From Solanum dulcamara (lineage: Eukaryota; Streptophyta; Magnoliopsida; Solanales; Solanaceae), in assembly GCF_947179165.1 (NCBI RefSeq), contig NC_077237.1:61983523-62047522 (forward strand): DNA of 64,000 nucleotides, read 5' to 3'. Shown in pieces: positions 34,102 to 48,147 of this stretch (position 1 is the stretch's first letter; each line of letters opens with the position of its first letter). A program made the position numbers and the translations under genes. The notes under the pieces were generated by a model, which did not search any database, was not told the origin of the DNA, and saw nothing but the letters and a program-made list of their open reading frames with translations.

Positions 34102-34668
34102 TATAAGACCCCAAAAGTTGAAAGGTCAGAAAATGATGTTCAAGGGATGAATCCCTAGAAATATCACCTTGTTGGCACTAGGTAATGACCACGAAGGCCA
34201 TCATGGGTCATACTTCTTACCACAGCTCGTGGTGAGCTGTGGTGATGAACGCCCTGAGTCTCTTATGTTCATAGGTGGTGTCCACCACAAGGATAGCGAC
34301 TCATGGTGAGCACCACGAGTTGTGGTGCCCTCCGTGGTGGACGCTCCTTCAGACCCTGAGTTTACCCTCACCATGCCACCACCACCACGAGCCTTACTTC
34401 CCTTTAAGGACCGTAGTGAGTCTTATGGAGAGGAACCCTTTCTAAGCCAAGCTCAAAAACTTAAGTCCCTCACCAAGAGGGGGATAGCATCCCATATTAG
34501 CCATCACCGTCCATGGTGGAGATTCATTTAGGTCTCGAATTAAGTTTTATGTTGGGGTTATTTTGGTCATTCTCTATGTTTTATTAGTAAATGTGGATAG
34601 TTTTTGGGACTAGATTCTTACTTATTAACTACCCTAAGTCCCCTTAACCCTCTCATTCTCACCACAAC
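34102..34668 (+). repeat. 3' LTR of element E, first part
   Basis: It starts TATAAGACCCCAAAAGTTG after the AAGGAGAGATAT purine tract and follows the LTR at 26908 up to CTCATTCTCACCACAAC, where element F interrupts it. The remainder is at 55752-57276. Confidence 0.85.
34664..34668. repeat. Left target-site duplication of element F (ACAAC)
   Basis: ACAAC directly before TATCATGACCC corresponds to ATAAT (55752-55756) on the other side; the two differences are both C to T. In the uninterrupted LTR the site reads CATAACTCCCAAATC (about 27465). Confidence 0.65.
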
Positions 34669-37600
34669 TATCATGACCCAAGCCCGTAGGTCGTGACTGG
34701 GGTCCGACCTGGACCCCCGTATACATAACTATAAGATGTAACAATCGATATACAAACTATAAATAAGAACCCTAGTGGGTCATAACATTTCTATGTACAT
34801 GTAGCCCCTTTCATTTATATTTTATCATGAAAGGGAGTGCAAGCCGACAAGGCTGCCATAGCATCTTAACATTTACCATACATCATGTTGAAATAACTGA
34901 ACAGAACTTACATGTACAACCCACACATATGTCTATAGACCTCTAAGAATATTAACAGTCATATATGGCGGGACAGGGCCCCTGCCGTACCGTTGAATAA
35001 ACAAATATATACATTAGAAGATCAACACCAAAAGCTAGACTCCATAACAGTGGAGCACTTCCGACATAACTGAGTGGAAATCTTAAGCTAGCGGATCCCT
35101 GAGATGAATATATGTACCTACGGACATGAAATGCCGCCACCCGAAGAAAAGAGGGTCAGTACAATATGTGTACTCAGTATATAAATCATAACATAGCATA
35201 TTGACATTACAGCTAAAGTAGAGATGCAGAAGACAAATATAACAGTTAATAAACCATAGTACCTGCATCTTATAATATAGAATCATGTATATCATCATTA
35301 TATACCGTGCCCGGCCCATCGTGGGGCTCGGTGCTACAAATGTATCACTATAGTTTCATATGCATGTCTATATATTGTATCCGACCCTTTAGTAAGGGAC
35401 TCAGTGCATTATCATATCTTCATATCATCGTATACATACATTATACCGCCTAGCCCTTTACGGGACGTAGTCGTGCCTGGCCCTTTATGGGATGTGGTAA
35501 ATACTCATCTCATCATATATCATTTCTGCCCGACCCTTCATGGGACACAATCGTGCTTGGCCCTTCATGGGATGCGGTGAATAATCATTTTCTCACATAT
35601 CATGTCTGCCCGGTCCATAATGGGACGTGGTCATACCCAGCCCTTCATGGGACGCAGTGAATAATGTATTAACAGCACGTACGAGCGGAGTAGTGAGAAA
35701 CCATACAAAATTTAAATCATTAGCTAAGACTCAATGAAGTCAACAAGTGACCCGTCACTTGGAAACTAGGGTAGGAATCACCTACAATTGGATCATCCTC
35801 TGAGACATAATAACACAATCATAATGAACTATCATTTGAGAAGTAGAATAGTAGTCATCTCAAATATCCTCTAATTGCCCTTGGGGCCATATCAAACGGA
35901 GACTCATGAATCATAGACATGTATTAAGACCAATCTAAACAACTTATGGAATTAGAGACATTTGTCATTGTCGAGTTTTTAATAATAGGAGCCTATACAT
36001 CCAATTACTATTTCACATATAGAAGGCTCGAGGGTGATAGCTCAACTAGCTTAAGAGTCTTAACGTTCCGAAGCGAATAAGGGTCATAACTTATACTCGA
36101 AACTTATGAGTAGAATTACCTTCAAGCTCATATCATTCATTACTTAACTTGAAGACATGTCAAAAGAAAGGAGAGATAGGCTTTATATACACTACTTTTC
36201 AGCATATAGAAGACTTGAAGGCAATACTCAACTATTGCAGGAGTTCTAACATCAAGTAGTGGATAAGATTTATGAATCATACTTAGGGTTCTATGAATGG
36301 AATTACCCCCACATTTCATATATCCATCACTTATGGCTAACACATGCCAAGATAAAAGAAAGATATTTTTACATACCTCTTATGGATTAACTGTAATCTA
36401 GCTCACCTCGTTACCTCCCTAACCTATTAATCATGAAAGTAATACTAATATTAATGACCTTCGACTTTTCTGTTCCTACATTAATATCCACGTATTTATA
36501 GGAATCATTTCCTTGCTCGTCCTTCTTGACTAGTCTATTGACTAGTTCCAAAGTTAACAGAAATCGTGTAGTGTCTCTTCTATAACTTGGCCTATCCAAA
36601 TTTCTGATTTAACCTCTAACCTTAGCAACCATATTTCAAGAAAACAACAGCATCTATGTACAACCAAATCACTAAAATATTACACAATACAAGTTCCCAA
36701 CGACTCGCCCAAAATCACGATACCAAAATAAGGTTTTAGTCTTTATTTCATAAAACCTTTGGCCACACATAACGAAGGGTTGTGTGGATTCAACTAGAAG
36801 CACCCACACCCTTTTGAAACACTTTCCAGCCCTGCAACACGTAACCAAATCATCTCCAACCGCAACACCAAAACCATAACAACCTACTCGACTTCGATTT
36901 AGCTAAAATGACTTCAACTTAGTTTGTTTCTCACGTCAAGTATAATTATCCAATTTTCCTACTTCCTACTTTATTTAATACATGTAATATACTCCATAAC
37001 AACATCATTAACTCCAACTCAAATGGAAGGACCTTACCATGCCAGAACTCGCCAAAACTCACCTCGAAAGTTCTTGAATTGCAGCTGAAACTTTGTGGCT
37101 GTTCGTTACCCTTTTGGCGCTGCCCCAAATAGTAAATCTACATTATTAACACCTTCCTTTCATATTAGTACACCGTATATAATTAATTCACGGAACAAAA
37201 TTCAGTCTTAGCTTGCTTGATGCCAAACTCGCAGCTCCTCTCTTTCTCTACTCTAGTTTTTCTCCAAAATTCCAAATTTGAAAGATGAGAAATGAAAGAC
37301 ACGTAGCTAATAACCTTTACAATAGGTCGAGATTACCTTAGAGAATTAATTTATGGACCAAAACTCAAAGGCCTACGTTGGGGCAGCCATGGCAGTAGGT
37401 GCCATGGCTTGAACTCTCTTTTTCTCCTTTCTAGTTTTCTCTAAGTTAATCTTTAAGAAAAAGATGAACAATGACTTGCTCATAGTCATAAAATGACCTT
37501 TATAGCTTATATTTGGAGGTGACACATGGAAGTCCCTAAGGGTGACACGTGTCCAACTCCTAGGGTTTCCACCTTATGCCATGCGGCTACCCACATGCTG

Positions 37601-38009
37601 CCACATAGCAGGGTGGGGTCCACCTAAGTAGGTGGGTCACCTACTTAGCCCAAGTAGGTGTGTCACCTACTTGTCACCTACTTGCTTCTTTTTTGTGGGT
37701 TCGTAATCTCTTCTTACTTCAAAAACATATGTATTCCTTGCTACTTAAGCTCGATGTGCACTGAAGTAGCTTAATTACATAGGACATCCAAGTTGGTAGC
37801 TTACACCATTAAGTCGAGTTCAATGACTTGTTATTTGGCCTCCAACCTCTTTTAAATCCTTATAACTCTATTTCAACCTTCACTATTATGGGGCATCACA
37901 TCCTCCCTTCCTTAGAGTTATTTGTAATGTTGTAGATAATATGGATCGCATGGTACCTTTTGAGTAGCTAGATAGATGTTCCCATGTACCAATAGTGAGG
38001 TGCATAACA
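34669..38009 (-). repeat. 3' LTR of element F
   Basis: 3341 bp; on the minus strand it starts TGTTATGCACCTCACTATTG and ends GGCTTGGGTCATGATA. It holds the GAGTCCC-type array (35300-35665), AAGTAGGTG inverted repeats (37625-37685) and the GACACGTGTC box (37544-37553). The half from 36014 onward is copied again at 43911-45909 as part of the tandem duplication. Confidence 0.88.
35300..35665 (-). repeat. GAGTCCC..GGGCCGGG-type subrepeat array, 3' LTR of F
   Basis: Minus-strand version of the array: about seven units such as GCCCGGCCCTTTATGGGACG with CATATATCATGTCTG spacers, period about 60 bp. The unit core is the same as in A, but the loops and spacers are specific to F. Confidence 0.72.
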
Positions 38010-38022
38010 TCCTTCCCCCTTT
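38010..38022 (-). promoter_or_regulatory. Polypurine tract of element F (copy 1)
   Basis: The complement reads AAAGGGGGAAGGA directly beside the LTR. Copy 2 of the duplication carries it at about 45910-45922. Confidence 0.82.
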
Positions 38023-38189
38023 AAAACATTCGTCCTTGAATGTTAACTAAGCTCATAAGGTCTTACGAGGGTTCCAGGAATTCTCTGCAATAGTTGTCAT
38101 AGATAATTCTCTTGGTAACCCATACCACCAATTTAGGAGTTTCGATTACTTTTGGGCATAGGGAACAAGCACAATCATTCATTTTTCAT

Positions 38190-38640
38190 TTCTTCTTCGA
38201 ATTCCTAGATCATCTCTTTTCTATTCTTATTTCGCCATAATACATTCAACGGAAGCCAAGTCTCTAGTTCGCAACTTTCTAATTTGCCGATCCATGATAG
38301 TGATAGGTTGCTCTCTATAGGATAACTCCTTATTATGTGGCTATCATCTATAGAAAATATTTTGGAAGGGTCACTTATACCTTTATGAAACTTCGACACA
38401 TGAGGGACTGGGTGTACCGCTTCTAAATCCGATGGTAGGTCTAACTCATAGGCAGCTCTTCCTATCCTATAAATAATTTGATAAGGACTAACCCATCTCG
38501 GGCCAAGTTTCTATTTCTTGTTGAATTTTATTACATTTTTTATCGGTGACGCTTTCAAGAATACCCAGTCATCAACCTAAAATTCTAAAGGTCGATGGTG
38601 ATCATTTGCATTTGATTTCTATTGACTCGGGGCTGCTAAT
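38190..38640 (-). pseudogene. Integrase C-terminal/chromodomain remnant of element F (copy 1)
   Basis: Minus-strand reading: VDDWVFLKASPIKNVIKF, one stop, GPRWVSPYQIIYRIG, AAYELDLPSDLEAVHPVPHV, then open 38399-38205 with KFHKGISDPSKIFSIDD and PLNVLWRNKNRKEM. This aligns with the KVSPMKG..LSPRYIGP..VHPVFHVS..VLWRN order of Tekay integrases. The rest of pol is absent: beyond 38640 the interior matches no domain. Confidence 0.78.
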
Positions 38641-40194
38641 AGTTCCTTTTGAATAAGCTTTACTCAGATCATGTTTTCTAGTTCTCTTACCACCCATCAT
38701 ATTGCAATCACATTGCTATTACCAACTTCTTTTTATCAAGTAAATACTCGGTTTCACTCTTAGCATACCAATATTTGTAGGTTACACAAATATTCTTATA
38801 CGATTTGCACAAAGTGCATTTAATCTTACAGTCTCTTTTTTCACACTTGTGTTGCTGCCTTTATGTACTCTTAAAGTCCCCTCACATTCCCCCGGAGGAG
38901 AGATTTCTTATCTTTTCTTCTTGGCTATATGTATGTCACAAAATTAGTAGCTAATAACTCCATTGCCGACATCCTAACCTTTAGTCAAGTATAGCCTTGC
39001 TATCCTTCACAATCTCCTTACATTACTCATTATTATTCCTTTGCCGCATTCCTTCCCATTTTGTATGCACCCATCCTTTGATGTCGTACTGTTCAAGGTC
39101 TTTACCAATAATTCTCAGCACTGTCTCAGATATCATGGCTTTTATCCGTGTATTGCTGGCTTTTAGATCTTGCTAGTTTATTCCAGCATGGGAACTCTCT
39201 TTGAGTTTGAGTTTTCATATTCACACATTGTAGTATCGGTTGATTGCATCTCACGCTTATATTTCTCGTATTCACTTCACCCTTTTAGGGTGTACTCATA
39301 CCATTCTCTATTTATTTCCACCATCTCAAATACATATGATTCTTTTTCCACAACTTTGATATACGGCACCCTATCCATACCTTCCTTTATATCATCTATA
39401 CTTTAGGTTACCTATATACGGGACCATCTTTAACGAAATCACGGACGCTTAGAGTACTCGATATATTGTACAAAACCTAATTTAATTATTGATACTCGAG
39501 TCATACAAGTAATGCAGCAGTTTAATCGAAGCTATATTTCTTTCATCCAACTCAGTATGTCACTAGTGCTTATAATCATGTCAGGTTCTCCATTCGGGAG
39601 TACTTATATTCTCATGACACGTGTTTCACATTTTATCATTACACTTCTATTTTGTTACCACAATGGATACCACTTGTTCCTTTAATAATTTCACAATGCC
39701 TCAATTATTTTGCAAATCTCTATTCCCTATCCTTGAGGGATCCCCCTATCTTCCAAGGTGGAGTTACACATACATAATACCTCTTCATGAAGTTTTCACC
39801 TCTATCGTGTACCCTATACCGATTCGTAATCTTACTCATAACCACATCTTTTAGTTACTTCCTTACTAAACTTTACTTCTTTTCATAACGATCCTCGTTA
39901 TATCCATATGATATCTTGTGTCTATTTGATTCCATGGTATAACACTTCTTAACCTTTACCATGATTCCTGCTATGGGTTAATTTCATTCTCCACCTACCA
40001 CCAGAAGGGAACTAGAGGTCGATAAGCACCATAGTACTTTTTAGTTCTTAACCCATGTGGTTTCCCTTAAAGTTTATTCTTGAGTTGTGAATGAATTATC
40101 TAGTTCGCAATTAATGGCTGAGGGCACTGTACTTTTCAAGAAAATGATTTTACCCTTCAACAAGAGCTTTTGATATAGCAAAGGTGTCACGAAC
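38641..40194 (-). other. Non-coding interior of element F (copy 1)
   Basis: AT-rich sequence with short open frames only (for example 39170-39406 and 39621-39854 on +), none resembling a protein family. A few blocks match the interior of element A in opposite orientation (for example the CTCCATTCGGGAGTACTTAT block near 39590 against 6078-6098), so it is an old retroelement interior that has lost coding sense. Confidence 0.6.
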
Positions 40195-43100
40195 CAACCC
40201 CGTAGGCCGCGATTGGGGTCTTACCTCTACCCCTGTATACATATTTATCAGTTGTGGTCAAGTAGAAGTATAGACACGTAATGCATATAAATCATGTGTA
40301 GTCAAACCAGACTACAAACAACATGATACGTACATGAGAACCCCCATAGGTCATAGCATTTCATATATCTATGGCCTCTTTCATTTGTATTATAACATGA
40401 AAAGGCATGCAAGCTGACGAGGCTGCCACAATATAATAACATATACAATACATCATATAGACCCAACTGAACCAAACTGACATACACAACCCACATATAC
40501 ATGTCTACAAACATCTCAAAATGTTAACAACAACATATGGCGAGACAGGACCCTCGTCGTACCCCTGAATAAACAGAACTAATTATATAAGTCAGTGGCC
40601 AGTGCCAAAAACTAGGCTTCGATACAATAGTAGCCTATTCCAGCTAACCTGAATGGAATCCTAAGCTGATGGACTCCCAAAACTTGTATATGTACCTGAT
40701 GACATGAAACACAGCCTTCCGAGAAAAGCAGGTCAGTACAACATATGTGCTTTGTATGTAAAACATAACATAATACTACTGGGTATATCTAAAATAGAGA
40801 ACAGGGGATAAAATGTCAAATCAGAAACATGTACCTGTACTCGATGAATGATAAAACCATGCATGCTCAAATCATACAATATAACCGGCCCTTTCGAGGA
40901 TCCGGTGAATCACCTCGGTAGGACCATCATAAGCCCGGTGCCATCACCACCTTATTGCAATACATCATTATATATATACATATGTACCTTGGCCCTCTAG
41001 TGAGGGACATAGTTAGTTTTTCATGTCATTGCATTATCATGTCCTCATATAGTGTACCCAGCCCTTTAGTGAGGGACTCGGTGGATAATATAGTAAACTG
41101 TGCACGAGAACATACCCTAGCTTGGGACTTAGTGATAGAAGGGTTATAGTATTCATAAGTAGAGTAGTGAGTAATTATATGCAATTTAAATCATTATCAG
41201 AGACTTGACAGAATAAGAAAGTTAAGCTTTTGCCTAAGGATCCGAGTAGTAGTGTACTCATCTTGAGTGTCCTCTTTATCATATAGAAGTTTTCAGGGAA
41301 ATAGTTCAACTATTATAGGAGTTCAATACTCAGAAGTAAATAAGAGATGCTTAAGAATGGAATTACCCTGGAGCTCATATCATATTTAACTTATAATTAG
41401 GACATGCCAAAAAAAGAAAGCGAATAAGCTCTATTTAGTTTGTACTTCCCTTCATGTGGTCATCATGTATATATTTCGTATCCGGCCCATCCTGGGGCTC
41501 GGTAAACAACCATGGCATCATAATATCATTTTCATTCCAAGTACATATCAAGATAAAGGAGAGATAGCTTTCCACACACTACTTTTTAACACATAGAAGC
41601 CTTGACAGGCGATACTCTAATTTTGCAGAGGTTCCAATACCAAGCAGTGGACAGGGATTAGGAGGCGTACTTGGAGTCCTGGGAATGGAATTACCTCCAT
41701 ATTTCACATACAATTCACTTACGGCTAAGACATGCCAAAAGGAAAGAAAGATAACTTTACATACTTATGCCAAAAACATACCAAGACAAGCTTCACATAC
41801 CTCTTACGAGTTACTCTTTATAACATTCGCCTCATTGTCCTTTGAACCTATTCAACATGGAACCAATATGAATATCAACCATCCCTGACTTTTCAACATC
41901 TTAAGTTGCACACGAGTATTCATAGAACTCATTTCCTCGGTCGTCTTCTAGACTAGTTCTTTAGCTAGTTAAGGAGTTAACAAAAATCGGGCAGCACCTC
42001 CCCTATAACATGCCCTATACAAATTTCCAATTAGATCCCTAATCACTACAACCAACCAAAAATAACAACCTGCATCTCATATACAAATAAAACATGGAAA
42101 CATTACACAACATAAGCTCCAAACAACTTGCTGAAAATTACGATACCAAAATAGGGTTTCTAGTGTTTATTTTGCAAAACCTTTAATTATACGAAACGAG
42201 GGGTCGTGTTGCTGCAACCAAAAGCACCCACACCTCTTTTAGAATAATTTTAGGCCCTTCAACACACCACCACACACCTGCAGCAGCACACCACAAGCAC
42301 AACACCTTGCTTAGCTATAATTTAACTATGGCGACTCCAATTTAGTTTGTTTTGAATCTTTGAGCATATTTATGGGATTTTCATATTTCCACCCACTTAA
42401 AAAATATGTAAAACACTTCATAACAACACCATAAACTACAAATTGAAGGTAAAGGTTTTACCTTACCCAAAATTGGCCAAAACTTGTCAAACTAGCCTCG
42501 GAAGTTACTTGTCGTGCTAAAACTTTAGCGGACTGTTTATATCACTTCCTATCTGTACCGAATTGGAATTTTATGTTATCAAACACCATTATATAATCGT
42601 GGGATATCTTAAATAATTAATTCACAAAATGAAAGTCGAAGGCTCACCTCAAGGTGGCCAAACCCATAGCCCTCCTTTCTTGCCCCTAGTGTTTTTCTCT
42701 TCAACTTTCTCCTATCTTTTCCAAGTGTAGGGCTAAAGACATGGTTCCGTAGGCACCATAAAATACATGTATACACCTCCACATTGTTGGGGAACAATGT
42801 AGATAATTAATTCACGGAGAAAAATTGGAACTTACCTTAAAATCTCCAAACCGTGGCTGCCTTTTGTTTCCTCTCTACGTTTCTTTGTTTTCTTGCTCTT
42901 TGGCTGAAGTTTTGGCTGAGAACTGAAGTACTTAGTCACAATTCATACATATATAGGTTGTCTTAGGAGGTGACATATGTCCAACCCTTATTGGACCAAC
43001 GTAACCATGCAACCAATTAGAGGCTGCCACGTGTCCTTAGTGGGGCCCACCCCCAAGTAGATGGGTCACCTACTTGACCCCAAGCAGGTGGGTCACCTGC

Positions 43101-43601
43101 TATCATGTGTCACCTTCCTAGGCTGCCACGTGGCACCTTCTTTTTCTGTCACATATCGCCCCCACTCGCTGCCATGTGTCACTCCCGTATGCTACCATGT
43201 GTAGCTCTCATGTGCTGCCATGTGTCGAGTAGGTGCATCACTTGCTACTTAGTCCAAGTAGGTGCATCACTTGCTTACCTATTCTTTGTGTGTTCATAAT
43301 CTCTTCTTACTTTAAGGACCTATGTAATCTTCGCTATGTAAGCTTGGTATGTACTCAAGTAACTTAAGTATGTAAGACTCCTAAGTTAGTAGTTATTTAG
43401 GTAAATCAAGTCCTACGACTCGTTACTTTGCTTCCAACTGCTTTCGGGCTCTCCTAGCCCTATTTCCAACCTTCTTTCTCATGGGATGTAGCATTCTTCT
43501 TTCCTTAGAGTTGCTTGATAGCGTAGTATATTATCCTACTCACTTGATAACTTCCAAGAAGATTAAGAAACATTCCGAGCTCAAGAGTGTGGGGTGTAAC
43601 A
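40195..43601 (-). mobile_element. Solo LTR G inside element F (copy 1)
   Basis: 3407 bp; on the minus strand it starts TGTTACACCCCACACTCTTG and ends GGTTGGTTCGTGACA. It is flanked by AAAGG at 40190-40194 and 43602-43606, so it is a true insertion. It carries GAGTCCC units (40885-41075), AAGTAGGTG inverted repeats (43055-43095) and CCACGTGTCC (43027-43036). It is diverged from F's and A's LTRs and is the fourth level of nesting. Confidence 0.9.
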
Positions 43602-43910
43602 AAAGGCATGACTGGAAATACCTTGGTCTAAACTTTGCTGCTCAGATAGGCTTTTTCCATGATAAAATTTCCCAAGTAATAATAGTGTCTCTCACAGGTA
43701 AAAGGGAGGTTACTCCTTTCAGCTTTGTCTAAACATAACAAGTTCACTTTATTGGTATCACCTTCCAAGGCACGTCATGAACTTCTATCTCATTTTCTTT
43801 TTGATTCCTCGGAAAATTTAGGCAGAGTTTCCTCTGTATTCCTTATTGTCTCAAAACATTCATGCAGGAAATACCAATAATGCCTCATAGGTCCAACATA
43901 TATATATGTA
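43602..43910 (-). other. F interior between G and the duplication junction (copy 1)
   Basis: Starts with the right AAAGG duplication of G and ends at the junction with copy 2. No coding resemblance. The (TA)n-like ATATATATATGTAC at the end is the duplication breakpoint. Confidence 0.6.
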
Positions 43911-45909
43911 CACATATAGAAGGCTCGAGGGTAATAGCTCAACTACCTTAAGAGTCTTAACGTTCTGAAGCGAATAAGGGTCATGAGTTATACTCGAAAC
44001 TTATGAGTAGAATTACCTTCAAGCTCATATCATTCATTACTTAACTTGAAGACATGTCAAAAGAAAGGAGAGATAGGCTTTATATACACTACTTTTCAGC
44101 ATATAGAAGACTTGAAGGCAATACTTAACTATTGCAGGAGTTCTAACATCAAGTAGTGGATAAGATTTATGAATCATACTTAGGGTTCTATGAATGGAAT
44201 TACCCCCACATTTCATATATCCATCACTTATGGCTATCACATGCCAAGATAAAAGAAAGATATTTTTACATACCTCTTATGGATTAACTGTAATCCAACT
44301 CACCTCGTTACCTCCCTAACCTATTAATCATGAAAGTAATACTAATATTAAGGACCTTCGACTTTTCTGTTCCTACATTAATATCCACGTATTTATAGGA
44401 ATCATTTCCTTGCTCGTCCTTCTTGACTAGTCTATTGACTAGTTCCAAAGTTAACAGAAATCGTGCAGTGTCTCTTCTATAACTTGGCCTATCCAAATTT
44501 CTGATTTAACCTCTAACCTTAGCAACCATATTTCCAGAAAAAAACAGCAGCTATGTACAACCAAATCACTACAATATTACACAATACAAGTTCCCAACAA
44601 CTCGCCCAAAATCACGATACCAAAATAAGGTTTTACTCTTTATTTCATAAAACCTTTGGCCACACATAACGAAGGGTTGTGTGGATTCAACTAGAAGAAA
44701 CCACACCATTTTGAAACACTTTCCAGCCCTGCAACACGTAACCAAATCATCTCCAACCGCAACACCACAACCATAACAACCTACTCGACTTCTATTTAGC
44801 TAAAATGACTTCAACTTAGTTTGTTTCTCACGTCAAGTATAATTATGCAATTTTACTACTTCCTGCTTCATTTAATACATGTAATATACTCCATAACAAC
44901 ATCATTAACTCCAACTCAAATGGAAGGACCTTACCATGCCAGAACTCACCAAAACTCACCTCGAAAGTTCTTGAATTGCAGCTGAAACTTTGTGGCTGTT
45001 CGTTACCCTTTTGGCGCTGCCCCAAATAGTAAATCTACATTATTAAAACCTTTGTTTCATCTTAGTACACCATATATAATTAATTCATGGAACAAAATTC
45101 AATCTTAGCTTGCTTGATGCCAAACTCGCAGCTCCTCTCTTCCTCTACTCTAGTTTTTCTCCAAAATTCAAAATTTAAAAGATGAGAAATAAAAGCCACG
45201 TAGCTAATACCCTTTACAATAGGTCGAGATTACCTTAGAGAATTAATTTATGGACCAAAACTCAAAGCCCTACGTTGGGGCAGCCATGGCAGTAGGTGCC
45301 ATGGCTTGAACTCTCTTTTTCTCCTTTCTAGTTTTCTCTAAGTTAATCTTTAAGAAAAAGATGAACAATGACTTGCTCATAGTCATAAAATGACCTTTAT
45401 AGCTTATATTTGGAGGTGACACATGGAAGTCCCTAAGGGTGACACGTGTCCCACTCCTAGGGTTGCCACCTTATGCCATGCGGCTACCCACATGCTGCCA
45501 CATAGCAGGGTGGGGTCCACCTAAGTAGGTGGGTCACCTACTTAGCCCAAGTAGGTGTGTCACCTACTTGTCACCTACTTACTTTTTTTTTGTGGGTTCG
45601 TAATCTCTTCTTACTTTAAGAACCTATGCATTCCTTGCTACTTAAGCTCGATGTGCACTGAAGTAGCTTAATTACATAGGACATCCAAGTTGGTAGCTTA
45701 CACCAGTAAGTCGAGTTCCATGACTTGTTATTTGGCCTCCAACCTCTTTTAAATCCTTAAAACTCTATTTCCAACCTTCACTATTATGGGGCATCACATC
45801 CTCCCTTCCTTAGAGTTATTTGTAATGGTGTAGATAATATGGATCGCACGATACCTTTTGAGTAGCTAGATAGATGTTCCCATGTACCAAAAGTGAGGGG
45901 CATAACATC
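43911..45909 (-). repeat. Partial F LTR (start half) in copy 2
   Basis: Same as 36014-38009, ending GGGGCATAACA on the + strand. It is not an independent insertion: it begins abruptly mid-LTR at the duplication junction. Confidence 0.88.
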
Positions 45910-46087
45910 CTTCCCCCTTTAAAACATTCGTCCTTGAATGTTAACTAAGCTCATAAGGTCTTACGAGGGTTCCAGGAATTCTCTGCAATAGTTGTCATAG
46001 ATAATTCTCTTGGTAACCCATACCACCAATTTAGGAGTTTCGATTACTTTTGGGCATAGGGAACAAGCACAATCATTCATTTTTCAT

Positions 46088-46540
46088 TTCTTCTTCGGAT
46101 TCCTAGGTCATCTCTTTTCTATTCTTATTTCGCCATAATACATTCAACGGAAGCCAAGTCTCTAGTTCGCAACTTTCTAATTTTCCGATCCATAATAGTG
46201 ATAGGTTGCTTTTTATAGGATAACTCCTTGTTATGTGGCTATCATCTATAGAAAATATTCTGGAAGGGTCACTTATACCTTTATGAAACTTCAACACATG
46301 AGGGACTGGGTGTACCGCTTCTAAATCCGATGGTAGGTCTAACTCATAGGCAGCTCTTCCTATCCTATAGATAATATGATAAGGACTAACCCATCTCGGG
46401 CCAAGTTTCTATTTCTTGTAGAATTTTATTACTTTTTTAATCGGTGATGCTTTCAAGAATACCCAGTCATCAACCTAAAATTCTAAAGATCGATGGTGAT
46501 CATTTGCATATGATTTCTATTGACTCGGGGCTGCTAATAG
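46088..46540 (-). pseudogene. Integrase C-terminal remnant of F (copy 2)
   Basis: Duplicate of 38190-38640: open 46297-46103 reads KFHKGISDPSRIFSIDD and PLNVLWRNKNRKEM, with a handful of changes such as Lys to Arg. No sign that the frame is preserved in either copy. Confidence 0.75.
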
Positions 46541-48147
46541 TTCCTTTTGAATAAGCTTTACTCAGATCATGTTTTCTAGTTCTCTTACCACCCATCATAT
46601 TGCAATCACATTGCTATTACCAACTTCTTTTTATCAAGTAAATACTCGGTTTCACTCTTAGCATACCAATATTCATAGGTTACACAAATATTCTTATACG
46701 ATTTGCACAAAGTGCATTTAATTTTAGTCATAGTATTTCCTTCTCTTGGCTTACCCTGCCTTACGTATGTCATTGTACTAACACACACTTACAGTCTCTT
46801 TTTTCACACTTGTGTTGCTGCCTTTACGTACTCTTAAAGTCCCCTCACATTCCCCCGGAGGAGAGATTTCTTATCTTTTCTTCTTGGCTACATGTATGTC
46901 ACAAAATTAGTAGCTAATAACTCCATTGCCGACATCCTAACCTTTAGTCAAGTATAGCCTTGCTATCCTTCACAATCTCCTTACATTACTCATTATTATT
47001 CCTTTGCCGCATTCCTTCCCTTTTTGTATGCACCCATCCTTTGATGTCGTACTGTTCAAGGTCTTTACCAATAATTCTCAGCACTGTCTCAGATATCATG
47101 GCTTTTATCCATGTATTGCTGGCTTTTAGATCTTGCTAGTTTATTCCAGCATGGGATCTCTCTTTGAGTTTGAGTTTTCACATTAACACATTGTAGTATC
47201 GGTTGATTGCATCTCACGCTTATATTTCTCGTATTCACTTCACCATTTTAGGGTGTACTCATACCATTCTCTATTTATTTCCACCTTCTCAAATACATAT
47301 GATTCTTTTTCCACAATTTTGATATACGGCACCCTATCCATACCTTCCTTTATATCATCTATAATTTAGGTTACCCATATATGAGACCATCTTTAACGAA
47401 ATCACGGACGCTTAGAATACTCGGTATATTGTACAAATCCTAATTTAATTATTGATACTCGAGTCATACAAGTAATGCAGCAGTTTAATCAAAGCTATAT
47501 TTCATTCATCCCACTCAGTATGTCACTAGTGCTTATAATCATGTCAGGTTCTCCATTTGGGAGCACTTATATTCTCATGACACGTGTTTCACATTTTATC
47601 ATTACACTTCTATTTTGTTACTACAATGGATACCACTTGTTCCTTTAATAATTTCATAATGCCTCAATTGTTTTGCAAATCTCTATTCCCTATCCTTGAG
47701 GGGTCCCCCTATCTTCCAAGGTGGAGTTACACATACACAATACCTCTTCATGAAGTTTTCACCTCTATCGTGTACCCTATACCGATTCGTAATCTTACTC
47801 ATAACCACATCTTTTAGTTACTTTCTTACTAAACTTTACTTCTTTTCATAACGATCCTTGTTATATCCATATGATATCTTGTGTGTATTTGATTCCATGG
47901 TATAACACTTCTTAAACTTTACCATGATTCCTGCTATGGGTTAATTTCATTCTCCACCTACCATCAGAAGGGAACTAGAGGTCGATAAGCACCATAGTAC
48001 TTTTTAGTTCTTGACCCATGTGGTTTCCCTTAAAGTTTATTCTTGAGTTGTGAATGAATTATCTAGTTCGTAATTAATGGCTGAGGGCATTGTACTTTTC
48101 AACAAAATGATTTTACCCTTCAACAAGAGCTTTTGATAAAGCAAAAG
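46541..48147 (-). other. Non-coding interior of element F (copy 2)
   Basis: Duplicate of 38641-40194, plus the ~66 bp at 46722-46788 that copy 1 lacks. The repeated 77-codon frame (39621 and 47584) reflects the duplication, not a gene. Confidence 0.65.

Larger units (their letters stand above)
36014..43910. repeat. Tandem segmental duplication, copy 1 (7897 bp)
   Basis: It starts inside F's 3' LTR at CACATATAGAAGGCTCG, spans the rest of that LTR, part of the interior, the solo LTR G and about 300 bp more interior, and ends at ATATATATGTA. The next base begins copy 2 with the same CACATATAGAAGGCTCG. Corresponding positions differ by a constant 7897, later 7963 and finally 7936 bases, owing to three small indels. 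Base differences are few, far fewer than between F's two LTRs. Confidence 0.92.

Noticed and set aside
43911..45909. A separate third insertion of F's LTR
   Set aside because: It starts mid-LTR exactly at the tandem-duplication junction and has no target duplication.
39621..47817. Same 77-codon frame found twice (39621-39854 and 47584-47817)
   Set aside because: The repetition comes from the 7.9 kb tandem duplication; the frame lies antisense in a non-coding interior and has no domain.
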